Source: Novosphingobium olei (GTDB lineage Bacteria > Pseudomonadota > Alphaproteobacteria > Sphingomonadales > Sphingomonadaceae). From it: a stretch of DNA of 64,000 bases. Location of the stretch: positions 564,001-628,000 of the forward strand of contig NZ_JABBGM010000001.1 in the NCBI RefSeq assembly GCF_012927405.1. The letters run 5' to 3'. Positions 1-8,159 of this stretch are shown here, one piece after another. Within the stretch, counting starts at the first letter, position 1. Each line of letters starts with the position of its first letter. Under the pieces are notes generated by a model, which saw only the letters and a list, made by a program, of their open reading frames with translations, was not told the origin of the DNA and searched no databases. The position numbers were made by a program, and so were the translations under genes.

Positions 1-1
1 T

Positions 2-64
2 GCGCTGCGCCTTGCCAAGACGGCCGCGCTGCGGCGCGCCCTCGATCGGAGAGATCAGCCATGA
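2..64 (+). CDS. C-terminal tail of an upstream gene, probably a DUF983 protein (partial)
   Basis: An open frame enters from the left edge and stops at TGA 62-64, overlapping the SURF1 start as ATGA. The visible 20 residues are basic (ALRLAKTAALRRALDRRDQP). In sphingomonads a DUF983 membrane protein commonly sits between cytochrome oxidase subunit III and SURF1, and such tails are basic and helical. The identity is therefore inferred from position. The ATGA overlap suggests translational coupling to the next gene. Confidence 0.5.
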   Translation, partial: ALRLAKTAALRRALDRRDQP

Positions 65-669
65 AGCCGCGTTTCCCCGTGTTTTCGACGATTGTCGTGT
101 GCTCGGCGATCCTGACGATGATCGCGCTGGGCGTGTGGCAACTGCAGCGCAAGCAGTGGAAGGAAGCGCTGATCGCGCGCTATGCCGCCGCTTCGCAACA
201 GACCGGGGATGTGCCTTGGCCGGAGCGGCCTGCTGCGGTCGAGGACGCGCTGTACCGCACGTCGCACTTCCATTGCGACAAGGTGCTGTCGATGACCACG
301 ATCGCGGCGCGCAACGCGCTCGACGAGCCCGGCCTTGCCGTGGTGGCAACGTGCCGGCTCGGCCTCAAGAGCGAGGTCGCTGTTTCGCTCGGCTGGTCGC
401 AGCAGCCCAAGACCATCGCGTGGGAAGGGGGCGAGGTCCACGGCATCGTCGCGTCGGGCGGCAAGGACGCCGATGGCAACCCCCGCGCACGGCTGGTCGC
501 TTATCCGCCGGCTGCGGGACTGCAGCCGCTGGCCAAGCCCGACCCCAATTCGCTGCCCAACAACCACCTGGCTTACGCGGTGCAGTGGTTCGCCTTCGCG
601 GTGGTTGCCTCGGTCATCTATGGCCTGCTGCTGTACAGGCGGCTTGCCCCCAAGCCTGCCCGCCGCTAG
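61..669 (+). CDS. SURF1 family cytochrome oxidase biogenesis protein
   Basis: A 202-residue inner-membrane protein with the SURF1 layout: one N-terminal membrane helix (about 9-26), a periplasmic domain, and a C-terminal helix (about 174-192). Family signatures are visible: LGVWQLQRKQWK at 23-34 and NNHLAYAVQWFAFA at 167-180. SURF1 helps insert heme a into subunit I of aa3-type cytochrome c oxidase. The gene overlaps the preceding frame by ATGA, as expected for the tail of a cta/cox operon. Length is slightly short for the family (usually 210-250) but both helices are present. It is followed by thrC after 40 bases. Confidence 0.9.
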   Translation: MKPRFPVFSTIVVCSAILTMIALGVWQLQRKQWKEALIARYAAASQQTGDVPWPERPAAVEDALYRTSHFHCDKVLSMTTIAARNALDEPGLAVVATCRLGLKSEVAVSLGWSQQPKTIAWEGGEVHGIVASGGKDADGNPRARLVAYPPAAGLQPLAKPDPNSLPNNHLAYAVQWFAFAVVASVIYGLLLYRRLAPKPARR

Positions 670-709
670 GCGCGCGCAGGACAAAGGTTGGGGCCAGATT
701 GGAAGTCAC

Positions 710-2116
710 ATGAAGTACGTCAGCACCCGTGGATCGGCTCCGGCGCTCGATTTCGAGGAAGTGACCCTTGCCGGGCTCGCCTCCGACGGCGGGCTGTACG
801 TGCCGGAAAGCTGGCCTTCGTTCAGCGCCGACGAGATCGCCGCCATGGCCGGGCTGCCCTACGCCGAGCTGGCGCAGAAGGTGATGCAGCCGTTCGTGGG
901 CGACAGCCTGACCCCGGAACGCCTGCTCGAGCTGACCCGCCAGGCCTATGGCCGGTTCGCCCATGCCGCGGTGACCCCGCTCAAGCAGCTGGATGAGCGG
1001 CAGTGGGTGCTCGAGCTGTTCCACGGGCCCACGCTGGCGTTCAAGGACGTGGCGCTGCAGCTGCTCGGCCTGCTGTTCGAGGAATTCCTCGGCCGCCGCG
1101 ACGATCACCTGACGATCGTTGGCGCGACTTCGGGCGATACCGGTTCGGCGGCGATCGACGCGGTTGCCGGCCGCGCCAAGATCGACATCTTCATGCTCCA
1201 CCCCCACGGCCGGGTGAGCGACGTGCAGCGCCGGCAGATGACGACGGTGCTGGCGCCCAACGTCCACAACATCGCCATCGACGGCAGCTTCGACGATGCG
1301 CAGGCGATGGTGAAGCGCATGTTCAACGATCCCGGCATGACCGGCACGTTCGGCATCGCCGCGGTCAATTCGATCAACTGGGCCCGCCTGATGGCGCAAG
1401 TGGTCTATTACTTCGCCGCCGCGCTCCAGCTGGGCGCGCCGCAGCGCAAGGTCGCCTTCTCGGTGCCGACGGGCAACTTCGGCGATGTGTTCGCAGGCTA
1501 TGTCGCGGCCAAGATGGGGCTGCCGATCGAGCGGCTGATCGTGGCGACCAACGTCAACGACATCCTCCACCGCGCGCTGTCCACCGGCGACTATTCGGCC
1601 GGGACGGTGACTCCCACCGCCGCGCCGTCGATGGACATCCAGGTCAGTTCCAACTTCGAGCGGCTGCTGTTCGATGCCGGCGGGCGCGATGGCGCGGCGA
1701 TGGCCGAGCAGATGCGCACGTTCGAGGCGACCAAGGCGATCCAGCTGACCAACGCGCAGCGCGAAAGCGCCGCCGCGCTGTTCACCAGCGCGCGGGCCGA
1801 TGCATCGGACATGGCCAACGCGATGCGCTGGGCGCACGAGGAATGCGGCGAGGTGCTCGATCCGCACACGGCGATCGCGCTCCACGCGGCGCGTGCGGCC
1901 ACCGATCTTCCCGCCGACGTGCCGGTGGTGACGCTGGCGACGGCGCATCCGGCCAAGTTCGTCGACGCGGTCGAACGCGCCACGGGCGTGCGTCCGCCGC
2001 TGCCTTCGCGCGTGGGAGACCTGTTCGAACGCGCCGAGGCTTGTTCGCACCTGCCCGGCACTTATGACGCAATCGCGGCCTTCGTGGCCGAGCGGGCGAC
2101 GCCGAAGCACGGCTGA
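710..2116 (+). CDS. thrC: Threonine synthase
   Basis: A 468-residue PLP enzyme converting O-phosphohomoserine to threonine and phosphate, the last step of threonine synthesis. The N-terminus MKYVSTRG and the segment SDGGLYVPE are typical. The PLP-binding lysine is K112 in FHGPTLAFKD, and the phosphate loop GATSGDTGSAA lies at 138-148. An open frame extends upstream to 335, but that part lies inside SURF1 and has no family similarity; the ATG at 710 follows GGAAGT and gives the normal N-terminus. The stop overlaps the next start as TGATG. SURF1-thrC is a frequent neighbourhood in sphingomonads. Confidence 0.97.
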   Translation: MKYVSTRGSAPALDFEEVTLAGLASDGGLYVPESWPSFSADEIAAMAGLPYAELAQKVMQPFVGDSLTPERLLELTRQAYGRFAHAAVTPLKQLDERQWVLELFHGPTLAFKDVALQLLGLLFEEFLGRRDDHLTIVGATSGDTGSAAIDAVAGRAKIDIFMLHPHGRVSDVQRRQMTTVLAPNVHNIAIDGSFDDAQAMVKRMFNDPGMTGTFGIAAVNSINWARLMAQVVYYFAAALQLGAPQRKVAFSVPTGNFGDVFAGYVAAKMGLPIERLIVATNVNDILHRALSTGDYSAGTVTPTAAPSMDIQVSSNFERLLFDAGGRDGAAMAEQMRTFEATKAIQLTNAQRESAAALFTSARADASDMANAMRWAHEECGEVLDPHTAIALHAARAATDLPADVPVVTLATAHPAKFVDAVERATGVRPPLPSRVGDLFERAEACSHLPGTYDAIAAFVAERATPKHG

Positions 2117-3003
2117 TGGCGGTTCTCGACCTCCAACCGAAGCTGATGGTCGGCGAGGGCTGGGGTGACTTCGGCCTGATCGATTCGGGGCACGGCCGCA
2201 AGCTCGAGCGCTATGGCGACTATCGCTTCGTGCGGCCCGAACCGCAGGCGATGTGGAGCCCGGCGCAAGGCGAATGGCAGGCCCACGGCGAATTCGTGCC
2301 CGGATCGGACGAGGACGGCGGCGGCAAGTGGCGCTTCGACCGGCCGGTCCCGCGCGAGGGCTGGGACCTTTCGCGCGGAGACGTGCGCTTCACCGCGAGC
2401 TGCACCCCGTTCCGGCACCTGGGGTTCTTTCCGGACATGGCCCCGGTGTGGGACTGGATGGGCGAGCAATTGGCCGGCAAGGCCGAGGCGAGCACGCTCA
2501 ACCTGTTCGGCTATACCGGCGTCGGCACGCTGTCGCTGTCCGAACACGGGGCGGTGACGCATGTAGATGCATCGAAGAAGTCGGTGGCGCAGGCCCGCGC
2601 CAACGCCGCGCTTTCGGGCATGGAAGCGCGGCCGGTGCGGTGGATCGTCGACGATGCGGCCAAGTTCACCGCGCGCGAGGTGCGGCGGGGCAGGCGCTAT
2701 GACGGGATCATCCTCGATCCGCCGAAGTTCGGGCGCGGCCCGGAGGGCGAAGTCTGGCGGCTGGAGGAAAGCCTGCCGGGATTGGTCAAGGATTGTGCGG
2801 CGCTGCTCGATGGCGACAGCCGGTTCCTGTTCCTGACCGTCTACGCCGTGCGCATGTCCTCGCTCGCCATCGCAGGCTTGCTGGACGAAGCGCTGCGTCA
2901 TCTGCCCGGCACGATCGAGCATGGCGACCTTGCCATCCGCGAGGAAGGGGCGGGCGGGCGCGTGTTGCCGACCGCGATCTTCGCCCGATGGCGCGCGGGT
3001 TGA
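2116..3003 (+). CDS. Class I SAM-dependent methyltransferase, rRNA methylase-like
   Basis: A 295-residue protein with a SAM-binding motif I (LNLFGYTGVGTLS, 128-140), an acidic end of strand 2 (THVDASKK), and a catalytic-type motif IV DPPKFGRG (201-208). DPPK-F is characteristic of the RlmI/RlmK-like (COG1092) rRNA methyltransferases that modify a ring nitrogen or C5. The protein lacks the PUA domain of full RlmI, so it is a short relative, and the target base cannot be deduced. It starts at the ATG overlapping the thrC stop (TGATG), so it is translationally coupled to thrC. Confidence 0.85.
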   Translation: MAVLDLQPKLMVGEGWGDFGLIDSGHGRKLERYGDYRFVRPEPQAMWSPAQGEWQAHGEFVPGSDEDGGGKWRFDRPVPREGWDLSRGDVRFTASCTPFRHLGFFPDMAPVWDWMGEQLAGKAEASTLNLFGYTGVGTLSLSEHGAVTHVDASKKSVAQARANAALSGMEARPVRWIVDDAAKFTAREVRRGRRYDGIILDPPKFGRGPEGEVWRLEESLPGLVKDCAALLDGDSRFLFLTVYAVRMSSLAIAGLLDEALRHLPGTIEHGDLAIREEGAGGRVLPTAIFARWRAG

Positions 3004-3051
3004 GAACGCGCCGCTCTGGACATTGCCGGGCACGGGTGTAAGGGGCGCGCC

Positions 3052-3444
3052 GTGTCCGACAGCCTGATCCTCGAAGTCGCCAACGTCGAAACCGATGTCC
3101 TGACCGGCATCTATTCGGAAGAGACCGGCCGCCCGCAACCGCTGCGCATCTCGATCCGTGCGTGGCTGCGCCCGCGCCCGCGCTACACGCCCGACTGCCC
3201 GCTGACCGAGAGCAAGAACTACATGGACCTGAAGTTCGCGGCCTCGGACGGTCTGCCGAAGGATGTCCATTTCAAGCTGATCGAATCCGTGGCTGACCAC
3301 ATCTGCGAAACGCTGTTCCTGCAGGACGTGCGGGTCGAGCGGATTGAGGTGAAGATCGTCAAGCTGGCGATCAGCGAGGCGGGCGAGGACATCGGCATGA
3401 CGCTGACCCGCGAGCGCAGCGCCTGGGAAGCCTACGTCGGGTGA
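3052..3444 (+). CDS. folB: Dihydroneopterin aldolase-type protein (FolB)
   Basis: A 130-residue protein of the T-fold FolB family, which cleaves 7,8-dihydroneopterin to 6-hydroxymethyl-dihydropterin and glycolaldehyde in folate synthesis. It shows the family layout: an N-terminal strand VANVETDVLTGIY, a middle YMDL segment, the helix LIESVADHICETLF, and a C-terminal strand with lysines (VKIVKLAI). The start is GTG at 3052, preceded by AAGGGG with about 6-7 bases spacing. It is the first gene of a coupled run: its stop overlaps the GTG of the next gene as GTGA. Confidence 0.85.
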   Translation: MSDSLILEVANVETDVLTGIYSEETGRPQPLRISIRAWLRPRPRYTPDCPLTESKNYMDLKFAASDGLPKDVHFKLIESVADHICETLFLQDVRVERIEVKIVKLAISEAGEDIGMTLTRERSAWEAYVG

Positions 3445-4229
3445 GCGAGGCTGCCTCCTCCTCCTCCGCCTCGACGCGCCCGATGGCGCTGGTTACCGGC
3501 GGCTGGCGGCGGATCGGCGCAGCGATAGCGGAACGGCTGGCGGTGGCGGGCTGGGATTTGGCGCTTCATGCCCACCACGCGACGACGTTCGACCCTGATT
3601 TCGCCGCGCGGCTGGAAGAGCTCGGCGCGCAGGTCCATGCGCTGGAGGCAGACCTTGGCGATGCCGACGCGGCCGTGGCGCTCGTAACACGGGCTGCCGA
3701 AGCGGCGGGAAGGTCGGCCAGCCTGCTGGTCAATTGCGCCTCGCTGTTCCGCGACGACGATGCGACGACGTTCAACGCCAAGGGGCTCGCCGAGCATCTC
3801 CAGGTCAACCTTGCCGCGCCGGTGCTGATGACCGGCGCCTTTGCCCAGGCGCTGGGTGACGCGGCGGGAAGCGTGGTCATGATCCTCGACCAGCGGGTGC
3901 TCAATCCCGTGCCGGACCAGTTCTCGTACACGCTGTCGAAGCAGGGGCTGCACGCATCGGTGCGCACGCTGGCACGATCGCTGGCACCGCGGGTGCGGGT
4001 CAACGGGGTGGCGCCGGGGCTGACGCTGCCGACCGCTGATTACGATGCCGGGCAGTGGGAGCGCCTTGCCGCGCTGATGCCGCTCGACCGGCTGGCCGAT
4101 CCCGCCGAGATCGCCGAGGCGGTGGCCTACCTCGCGAACGCACCGTCGGTAACGGGGCAGACAATCTTCGTCGATGCGGGCGCACACCTTGAATCTTATG
4201 CCCGGGACTTCGTACATCTGGCGAAGTGA
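3441..4229 (+). CDS. SDR oxidoreductase of the pteridine reductase (PTR1/FolM) type
   Basis: A 262-residue short-chain dehydrogenase. The nucleotide motif is TGGWRRIG (19-26), resembling the TGxxRRIG of pteridine reductases rather than the usual TGxxxGIG. The NNAG equivalent is NCAS (98-101). The catalytic residues look like PTR1: D150 replaces the usual serine, with Y163 and K167, giving the PTR1 spacing Asp-x12-Tyr-x3-Lys. Members reduce dihydrobiopterin, dihydrofolate or dihydromonapterin with NADPH. Its place between folB and moaA, with GTGA overlaps on both sides, supports a pterin substrate. The exact substrate is inferred. Confidence 0.8.
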   Translation: MSEAASSSSASTRPMALVTGGWRRIGAAIAERLAVAGWDLALHAHHATTFDPDFAARLEELGAQVHALEADLGDADAAVALVTRAAEAAGRSASLLVNCASLFRDDDATTFNAKGLAEHLQVNLAAPVLMTGAFAQALGDAAGSVVMILDQRVLNPVPDQFSYTLSKQGLHASVRTLARSLAPRVRVNGVAPGLTLPTADYDAGQWERLAALMPLDRLADPAEIAEAVAYLANAPSVTGQTIFVDAGAHLESYARDFVHLAK

Positions 4230-5230
4230 ACGCTGCCGCACCCTTGATCGACCGATTCGCCCGGCGAATCAGCTACCTGCGAATGTCGGTCACCGATCGG
4301 TGCGATCTGCGCTGCGCCTATTGCATGCCCGAGCGGATGGAATTCCTGCCCCGCGCCGAAGTGCTGACGCTAGAGGAACTGCACCGGCTTGCGCTTGCCT
4401 TCATCGCGCGCGGGGTGACCAAGCTGCGACTGACCGGGGGCGAACCGCTGGTGCGGCGCGACATGATCGAGCTGGTCCGCGCGCTGGGGCGCGAATTGGG
4501 CAATGGTCTTGAGGAACTGACGCTCACCACCAACGGCACGCGGCTTACCGAATTTGCCGGTGATCTGGGGGCGGCAGGGGTGAAGCGGATCAACGTTTCG
4601 CTCGATACCCGCGACCGCGCGACTTTCGCCCGGCTCGCCCGGCGCGATGCATTGCCCCAGGTGCTTGACGGCATTGCCGCGGCCAAGGCGGCGGGGCTCA
4701 AGGTCAAGCTCAATACCGTGGCGCTGAAGGGCGCAAACGAGGAGGAGCTACCCGACCTGATTGCCTGGGCGCATGGCGAGGGCCACGACATCACGCTGAT
4801 CGAGGTCATGCCGCTGGGCGAGATCGAGCAAGACCGCTTCGACCAGTACCTGCCGCTCGATGCGGTTCGGCAGCAGCTTGCGCAGCGCTGGACCCTGGTG
4901 GCCAGCGACGCGCGCAGCGGCGGCCCCGCGCGCTATGTCGACATTGCCGAGACGGGCGGACGGCTGGGCTTCATCACCCCGCTGACCGGCAACTTCTGCG
5001 AAGGGTGCAACCGCGTGCGCGTGACGGCGACAGGGCAGCTGTTCATGTGCCTTGGTGGCGAGGGCCGGGTCGACCTGCGCGCGGCGCTGCGCTCCGACGA
5101 TCCCGATGCCGCGCTGGCGCAGGCCTTTGCCCGCGCCATGGGCGAAAAGCCCGAGCGGCACGCCTTTGCCATCGACCACGAAGGCGCGGCACCGGCGCTG
5201 GCGCGGCACATGTCGATGACGGGCGGTTGA
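4226..5230 (+). CDS. moaA: GTP 3',8-cyclase (molybdenum cofactor synthesis)
   Basis: A 334-residue radical-SAM enzyme that rearranges GTP to the 3',8-cyclic intermediate, step one of molybdopterin synthesis with MoaC. The N-terminal cluster motif is C26-x3-C30-x2-C33. The second, GTP-binding cluster is C258-x2-C261-x13-C275. The C-terminal GG (333-334) inserts into the active site. The GTG start overlaps the upstream stop as GTGA. No moaC is present in this window. Confidence 0.97.
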   Translation: MNAAAPLIDRFARRISYLRMSVTDRCDLRCAYCMPERMEFLPRAEVLTLEELHRLALAFIARGVTKLRLTGGEPLVRRDMIELVRALGRELGNGLEELTLTTNGTRLTEFAGDLGAAGVKRINVSLDTRDRATFARLARRDALPQVLDGIAAAKAAGLKVKLNTVALKGANEEELPDLIAWAHGEGHDITLIEVMPLGEIEQDRFDQYLPLDAVRQQLAQRWTLVASDARSGGPARYVDIAETGGRLGFITPLTGNFCEGCNRVRVTATGQLFMCLGGEGRVDLRAALRSDDPDAALAQAFARAMGEKPERHAFAIDHEGAAPALARHMSMTGG

Positions 5231-5469
5231 TGGCGGCAAGGCTTATCTTTCTCGGGCGGCTCGAGGACGCGGCCGGTGCGAGCGAGCGCGAGGTTGCATG
5301 CGGGCCTCTGGCCGAGATTCTCGCCACGCTCGATCCGGCGCTGGCGGTCCAGTTGTTGGGCGAACGGGTGCGCCTGGCGCTCAATGGCGTGCTGCTGGCC
5401 GAGGCCGGCGGCGTGGTGCTCGCCGATGACGATGAACTCGCCTTCCTGCCGCCGGTGAGCGGGGGCTGA
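5230..5469 (+). CDS. moaD: Molybdopterin synthase sulfur carrier subunit
   Basis: A 79-residue ubiquitin-like protein ending in PPVSGG. The terminal GG is adenylated by MoeB and thiocarboxylated to supply sulfur to molybdopterin. The ATG at 5230 overlaps the moaA stop (TGATG). A longer open frame in the same register reaches back to 5005, but that lies inside moaA and would spoil the 80-residue MoaD size. The stop is one base before moaE, giving a coupled moaA-moaD-moaE unit. Confidence 0.95.
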   Translation: MAARLIFLGRLEDAAGASEREVACGPLAEILATLDPALAVQLLGERVRLALNGVLLAEAGGVVLADDDELAFLPPVSGG

Positions 5470-5470
5470 G

Positions 5471-5911
5471 ATGCGCGACGTGCGGCTGCTCGACTTGGGC
5501 TTCGATCCTTCGCTGGAGCTCGAACGGTTTACGGCCGGGCACCCGCAGGCCGGCGGCGTGGTCAGCTTCCTGGGGCAAGTGCGGCAGGGTGAAGGCGTGG
5601 AAGCGCTGGAGCTGCGGCACTATGCGCCGCTGACCTTGCCGGGGATGCGGGCGTTGGCCGATGCGGTACTCGCCCGCTGGGCGCTCGACGGGCTGCTGAT
5701 CGTCCATCGCATCGGCGTGATGGTGCCGCGCGATCCGATCGTGCTGGTGGCGGCCGCGGCGCGCCATCGCCGCGATGCCTTTGCCGCTGCCGACTTCGCG
5801 ATGGACCACCTCAAGAGCGAATCGTGGTTCTGGAAGCGGGAAAAGACGTCCGACGGCTGGCGCTGGATCGAACCGCGCGACGAGGATCGGCGCGATCTGG
5901 CGCGCTGGTAG
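5471..5911 (+). CDS. moaE: Molybdopterin synthase catalytic subunit
   Basis: A 146-residue protein that dimerises and, with two MoaD, converts cyclic pyranopterin monophosphate to molybdopterin. The catalytic lysines are visible as K115 and K122 in the motif DHLKSESWFWKRE, matching K119 and K126 of E. coli MoaE. Basic residues binding the precursor phosphate (GQVR at 35-38 and HRIG at 79-82) are present. It starts one base after the moaD stop. It converges on a lipoprotein gene on the other strand, with 15 bases between the stops. Confidence 0.96.
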   Translation: MRDVRLLDLGFDPSLELERFTAGHPQAGGVVSFLGQVRQGEGVEALELRHYAPLTLPGMRALADAVLARWALDGLLIVHRIGVMVPRDPIVLVAAAARHRRDAFAAADFAMDHLKSESWFWKREKTSDGWRWIEPRDEDRRDLARW

Positions 5912-5926
5912 CGGCGCGAAGGCGGC

Positions 5927-6457
5927 TTAGCCGGCGACCCGGCTCTTGAGCGAATCGAGCGTCGCCAGTTCCTTGCGCATCAGTTCGTCGACCTGCGCGT
6001 GGGCTGGTGCGATCAGGTCAAGATCGGCGCGCGGGCCATCGACCGCGGCCTGCGCGGCAACGACCAGCATGCGATCGAGGTCGGCCATGGCAACCATGCC
6101 TTCGCTGCGCGCCGAATCGAGATCGGCTATGGCGATCTGCGCCACTGACCAGGCTTCGCTGCCGACGGCCGCGCCGCGAGCGGCAGCGACCGCACGTTCG
6201 GCACTGGCGCGGCGGGCTTCGAACCTGGCATCGGCCTTGACTGCCTGATCGGTCAGCGCGGCGACGCGGGCGGCGGTGCCGGCATCGGGCGCGATCGGAG
6301 CCTGCGCATCGGGCGTGGGGGCCGTGACCGGCATGGCGGAACCATAGGCGCGCTCTGCCGGACGGCGGGCGAGCGAGGGATAGCGTCCGCGATCGCCGCT
6401 GCAGGCGGTCGTGGCAAGGCTGGCAAGCACGAGCAGGGCGAGTGCGCCGTGGCGCAT
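5927..6457 (-). CDS. Putative lipoprotein of unknown function
   Basis: From the ATG at 6457 the 176-residue product begins MRHGALALLV, followed by a hydrophobic stretch and a lipobox-like ATTAC with the lipid-accepting cysteine at 19. The mature part is alanine-rich and charged and predicted helical or coiled (for example RASAERAVAAARGA). It has no catalytic motif that I recognise. Upstream in-frame starts (ATG 6493, or a start at 6586) would place the signal peptide internally, so they are less likely. No clear Shine-Dalgarno decides it. It is divergent from rplU. Confidence 0.65.
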   Translation of the reverse strand: MRHGALALLVLASLATTACSGDRGRYPSLARRPAERAYGSAMPVTAPTPDAQAPIAPDAGTAARVAALTDQAVKADARFEARRASAERAVAAARGAAVGSEAWSVAQIAIADLDSARSEGMVAMADLDRMLVVAAQAAVDGPRADLDLIAPAHAQVDELMRKELATLDSLKSRVAG

Positions 6458-6579
6458 GGAATACGGTTGGACTGAGAAGGTGCGGTCGGCCATGAGCGTG
6501 CCATAGCATGCGCGCGCGCCGACGCCAGCGTGCCGAGCCAGTCCATCGCGATCCTGCGCCTTTGCCGCGTGTTGCGGCG

Positions 6580-6608
6580 TTGACACGAATCTCTCCTTGG
6601 ACTATCGG
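6580..6608 (+). promoter_or_regulatory. Probable rplU-rpmA promoter
   Basis: A perfect -35 TTGACA (6580-6585), a 17-bp spacer, and -10 TATCGG (6603-6608). The implied transcript has a leader of about 115 bases before rplU. Such a leader could carry ribosomal-protein feedback control, but I see no strong hairpin in it. Confidence 0.45.
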
Positions 6609-6730
6609 CACCGCTCTTTCCGGGGTTCCGCATTCGGCGGGATACCGGCGTATTGCCCGCTGTCCTCGGTTTCTCGCAAGAGAATCGCGGTGCTTGGTGG
6701 GCCAGGCATTTGAAACGGATAGCAGGAACC

Positions 6731-7027
6731 ATGTTCGCAATCGTGCGCACGGGCGGCAAGCAGTACCGGGTAGCCGCCGGAGACAAGATCGCTGTCGAGA
6801 AGCTGGCGGGTGAAGCCGGCGACACGATCACCCTCGGTGATGTCCTCCTCGCCGGCAAGGACGGCGAACTCGCCGATGCCGCCGCGATCACGGTTTCGGC
6901 CGAGATCATCGCGCAGGCGAAGTCGGAAAAGGTCGTGGTGTTCAAGAAGCGCCGCCGCCACAACTATCGCCGCAAGAACGGTCACCGCCAGCAGCTGACC
7001 CTGCTGCGGATCGTTTCGGTCGCCTGA
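6731..7027 (+). CDS. rplU: 50S ribosomal protein L21
   Basis: A 98-residue L21 protein. The N-terminus [14 protein letters not shown] and the basic block [16 protein letters not shown] with the terminal LLRIVSV are diagnostic. L21 binds 23S rRNA near L20. The ATG at 6731 follows GCAGGAACC. It precedes rpmA by 23 bases, the standard rplU-rpmA operon. Confidence 0.98.
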   Translation: MFAIVRTGGKQYRVAAGDKIAVEKLAGEAGDTITLGDVLLAGKDGELADAAAITVSAEIIAQAKSEKVVVFKKRRRHNYRRKNGHRQQLTLLRIVSVA

Positions 7028-7050
7028 GCACGAGATCGGAGTAAGACGAG

Positions 7051-7320
7051 ATGGCACACAAGAAAGCAGGCGGCTCTTCGCGCAACGGTCGCGACTCAGC
7101 TGGCCGCCGCCTCGGCGTGAAGAAGTTCGGCGGCCAGGAAGTGGTCGGCGGCAACATTATTATCCGTCAGCGTGGGACCCGCGTGTACCCGGGCGCCAAC
7201 GTGGGCATGGGCAAGGATCACACCCTGTTCGCGCTCGCCGAAGGCCGCGTACGCTTCCACGCCGGCAAGCTCGGCCGCAAGTACGTGTCGGTCGACGCCA
7301 TGGCTGAAGCCGCCGAATAA
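7051..7320 (+). CDS. rpmA: 50S ribosomal protein L27
   Basis: An 89-residue L27. [16 protein letters not shown] is the canonical N-terminus that reaches the peptidyl-transferase centre, and no cleavable Firmicute-type leader is present. The core [16 protein letters not shown] is also typical. The Shine-Dalgarno GGAGT lies upstream (7037-7041). It is the last gene of the operon; a series of hairpins ending in a T-run follows. Confidence 0.98.
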   Translation: MAHKKAGGSSRNGRDSAGRRLGVKKFGGQEVVGGNIIIRQRGTRVYPGANVGMGKDHTLFALAEGRVRFHAGKLGRKYVSVDAMAEAAE

Positions 7321-7388
7321 ATCGGATGGTCATGCAAAGGGCCATCCTGCCGGGATGGCCCCGCCGGTTTCAGTAACCGGCAGATCGA

Positions 7389-7418
7389 GGGAGAGGGGCC
7401 AACCCGTCTCCCTTTTTT
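7389..7418 (+). terminator. Rho-independent terminator of rplU-rpmA
   Basis: A stem of GGGAGA (7389-7394) with TCTCCC (7407-7412), one mismatch, then GGG with CCC closing a CCAA loop. It is followed by six T. Two further hairpins precede it at 7339-7361 (9-bp stem) and 7364-7380 (6-bp stem). Confidence 0.85.
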
Positions 7419-7556
7419 CGTTTCTCCCTCACCCGAATCGCCGCGCGCGCAGCCCCGATCGTCTCGACATCGGCGGCTTCGCGTCGGCAGCGAAATATCC
7501 CTGTCATGCCGGGGGCCTAGGGGCCGTTGGCAACAGGGCGGATGAGGAGAATTCAC

Positions 7557-8138
7557 GTGTTCATTCGCAGCGAAAGGCTGTTCCTGCGGCCCGCCTGGCC
7601 CGAAGACTGGGCCGAATTGCACGCCATCATCGATGACGAGGCCATCGTGCGTAACCTGGCGCGTGCGCCGTGGCCCTATGGCCCCGAAGACGCGCGCTGG
7701 TTCGCCAGCCAGCCGCAGGATCTGCGCCATCCCCACTTCTTTGTCACGCTGCCGGGGGCACACGGTTCGAGGCTTATCGGATGCGCGGGGCTTGCGCCCG
7801 CGGAACAGGGCGGCGTCGAACTCGGCTACTGGATCGCGCGCAGCCACTGGGGCAGGGGCTATGCGACCGAGGCGGCGCGCGCAGTGCTGAACGTCGCGCG
7901 GGCCATCGGCCACGATCGCATCGAGGCGAGCCATTTCATCGACAACCCGGCGTCGGGACAGGTGCTGCGCAAGGCGGGATTCCGTCCCACCGGCGAATGG
8001 CGGCCACGCTATAGCGCGAGCCGAAAGACGGTCTGCACGTCGGTGATGTTCGAAAAGTTGCTGTCCCCCGCCGGCAACGGCGATGGCGATGGAAACGACA
8101 GCGGCGGCCAATCGGAAGAAGTCATGCGAGCCGCGTGA
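7557..8138 (+). CDS. GNAT family N-acetyltransferase (RimJ/RimL-like)
   Basis: A 193-residue acetyltransferase from the GTG at 7557. The start is chosen because GAGGAG at 7544-7549 lies seven bases upstream; an in-frame ATG at 7542 overlaps that Shine-Dalgarno. The N-terminus FIRSERLFLRP and the acetyl-CoA loop WGRGYATEA, followed by NPASGQVLRKAGF, are typical of the RimJ/RimL branch, which acetylates protein N-termini or small amines. The acceptor is unknown. The C-terminus has a Gly/Asp-rich tail outside the fold. It converges on the following hydrolase gene. Confidence 0.85.
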   Translation: MFIRSERLFLRPAWPEDWAELHAIIDDEAIVRNLARAPWPYGPEDARWFASQPQDLRHPHFFVTLPGAHGSRLIGCAGLAPAEQGGVELGYWIARSHWGRGYATEAARAVLNVARAIGHDRIEASHFIDNPASGQVLRKAGFRPTGEWRPRYSASRKTVCTSVMFEKLLSPAGNGDGDGNDSGGQSEEVMRAA

Positions 8139-8159
8139 AGCGGCCCGCATGACCTGGCA

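Noticed and set aside
335..709. In-frame extension of thrC starting inside SURF1
   Set aside because: The added 125 residues lie in another frame of a well-conserved SURF1 gene and have no threonine synthase similarity; the ATG at 710 gives the normal N-terminus.
614..2110. 498-residue antisense open frame opposite thrC
   Set aside because: Arg/His-rich composition typical of the antisense frame of a GC-rich gene; no domain and no start signals.
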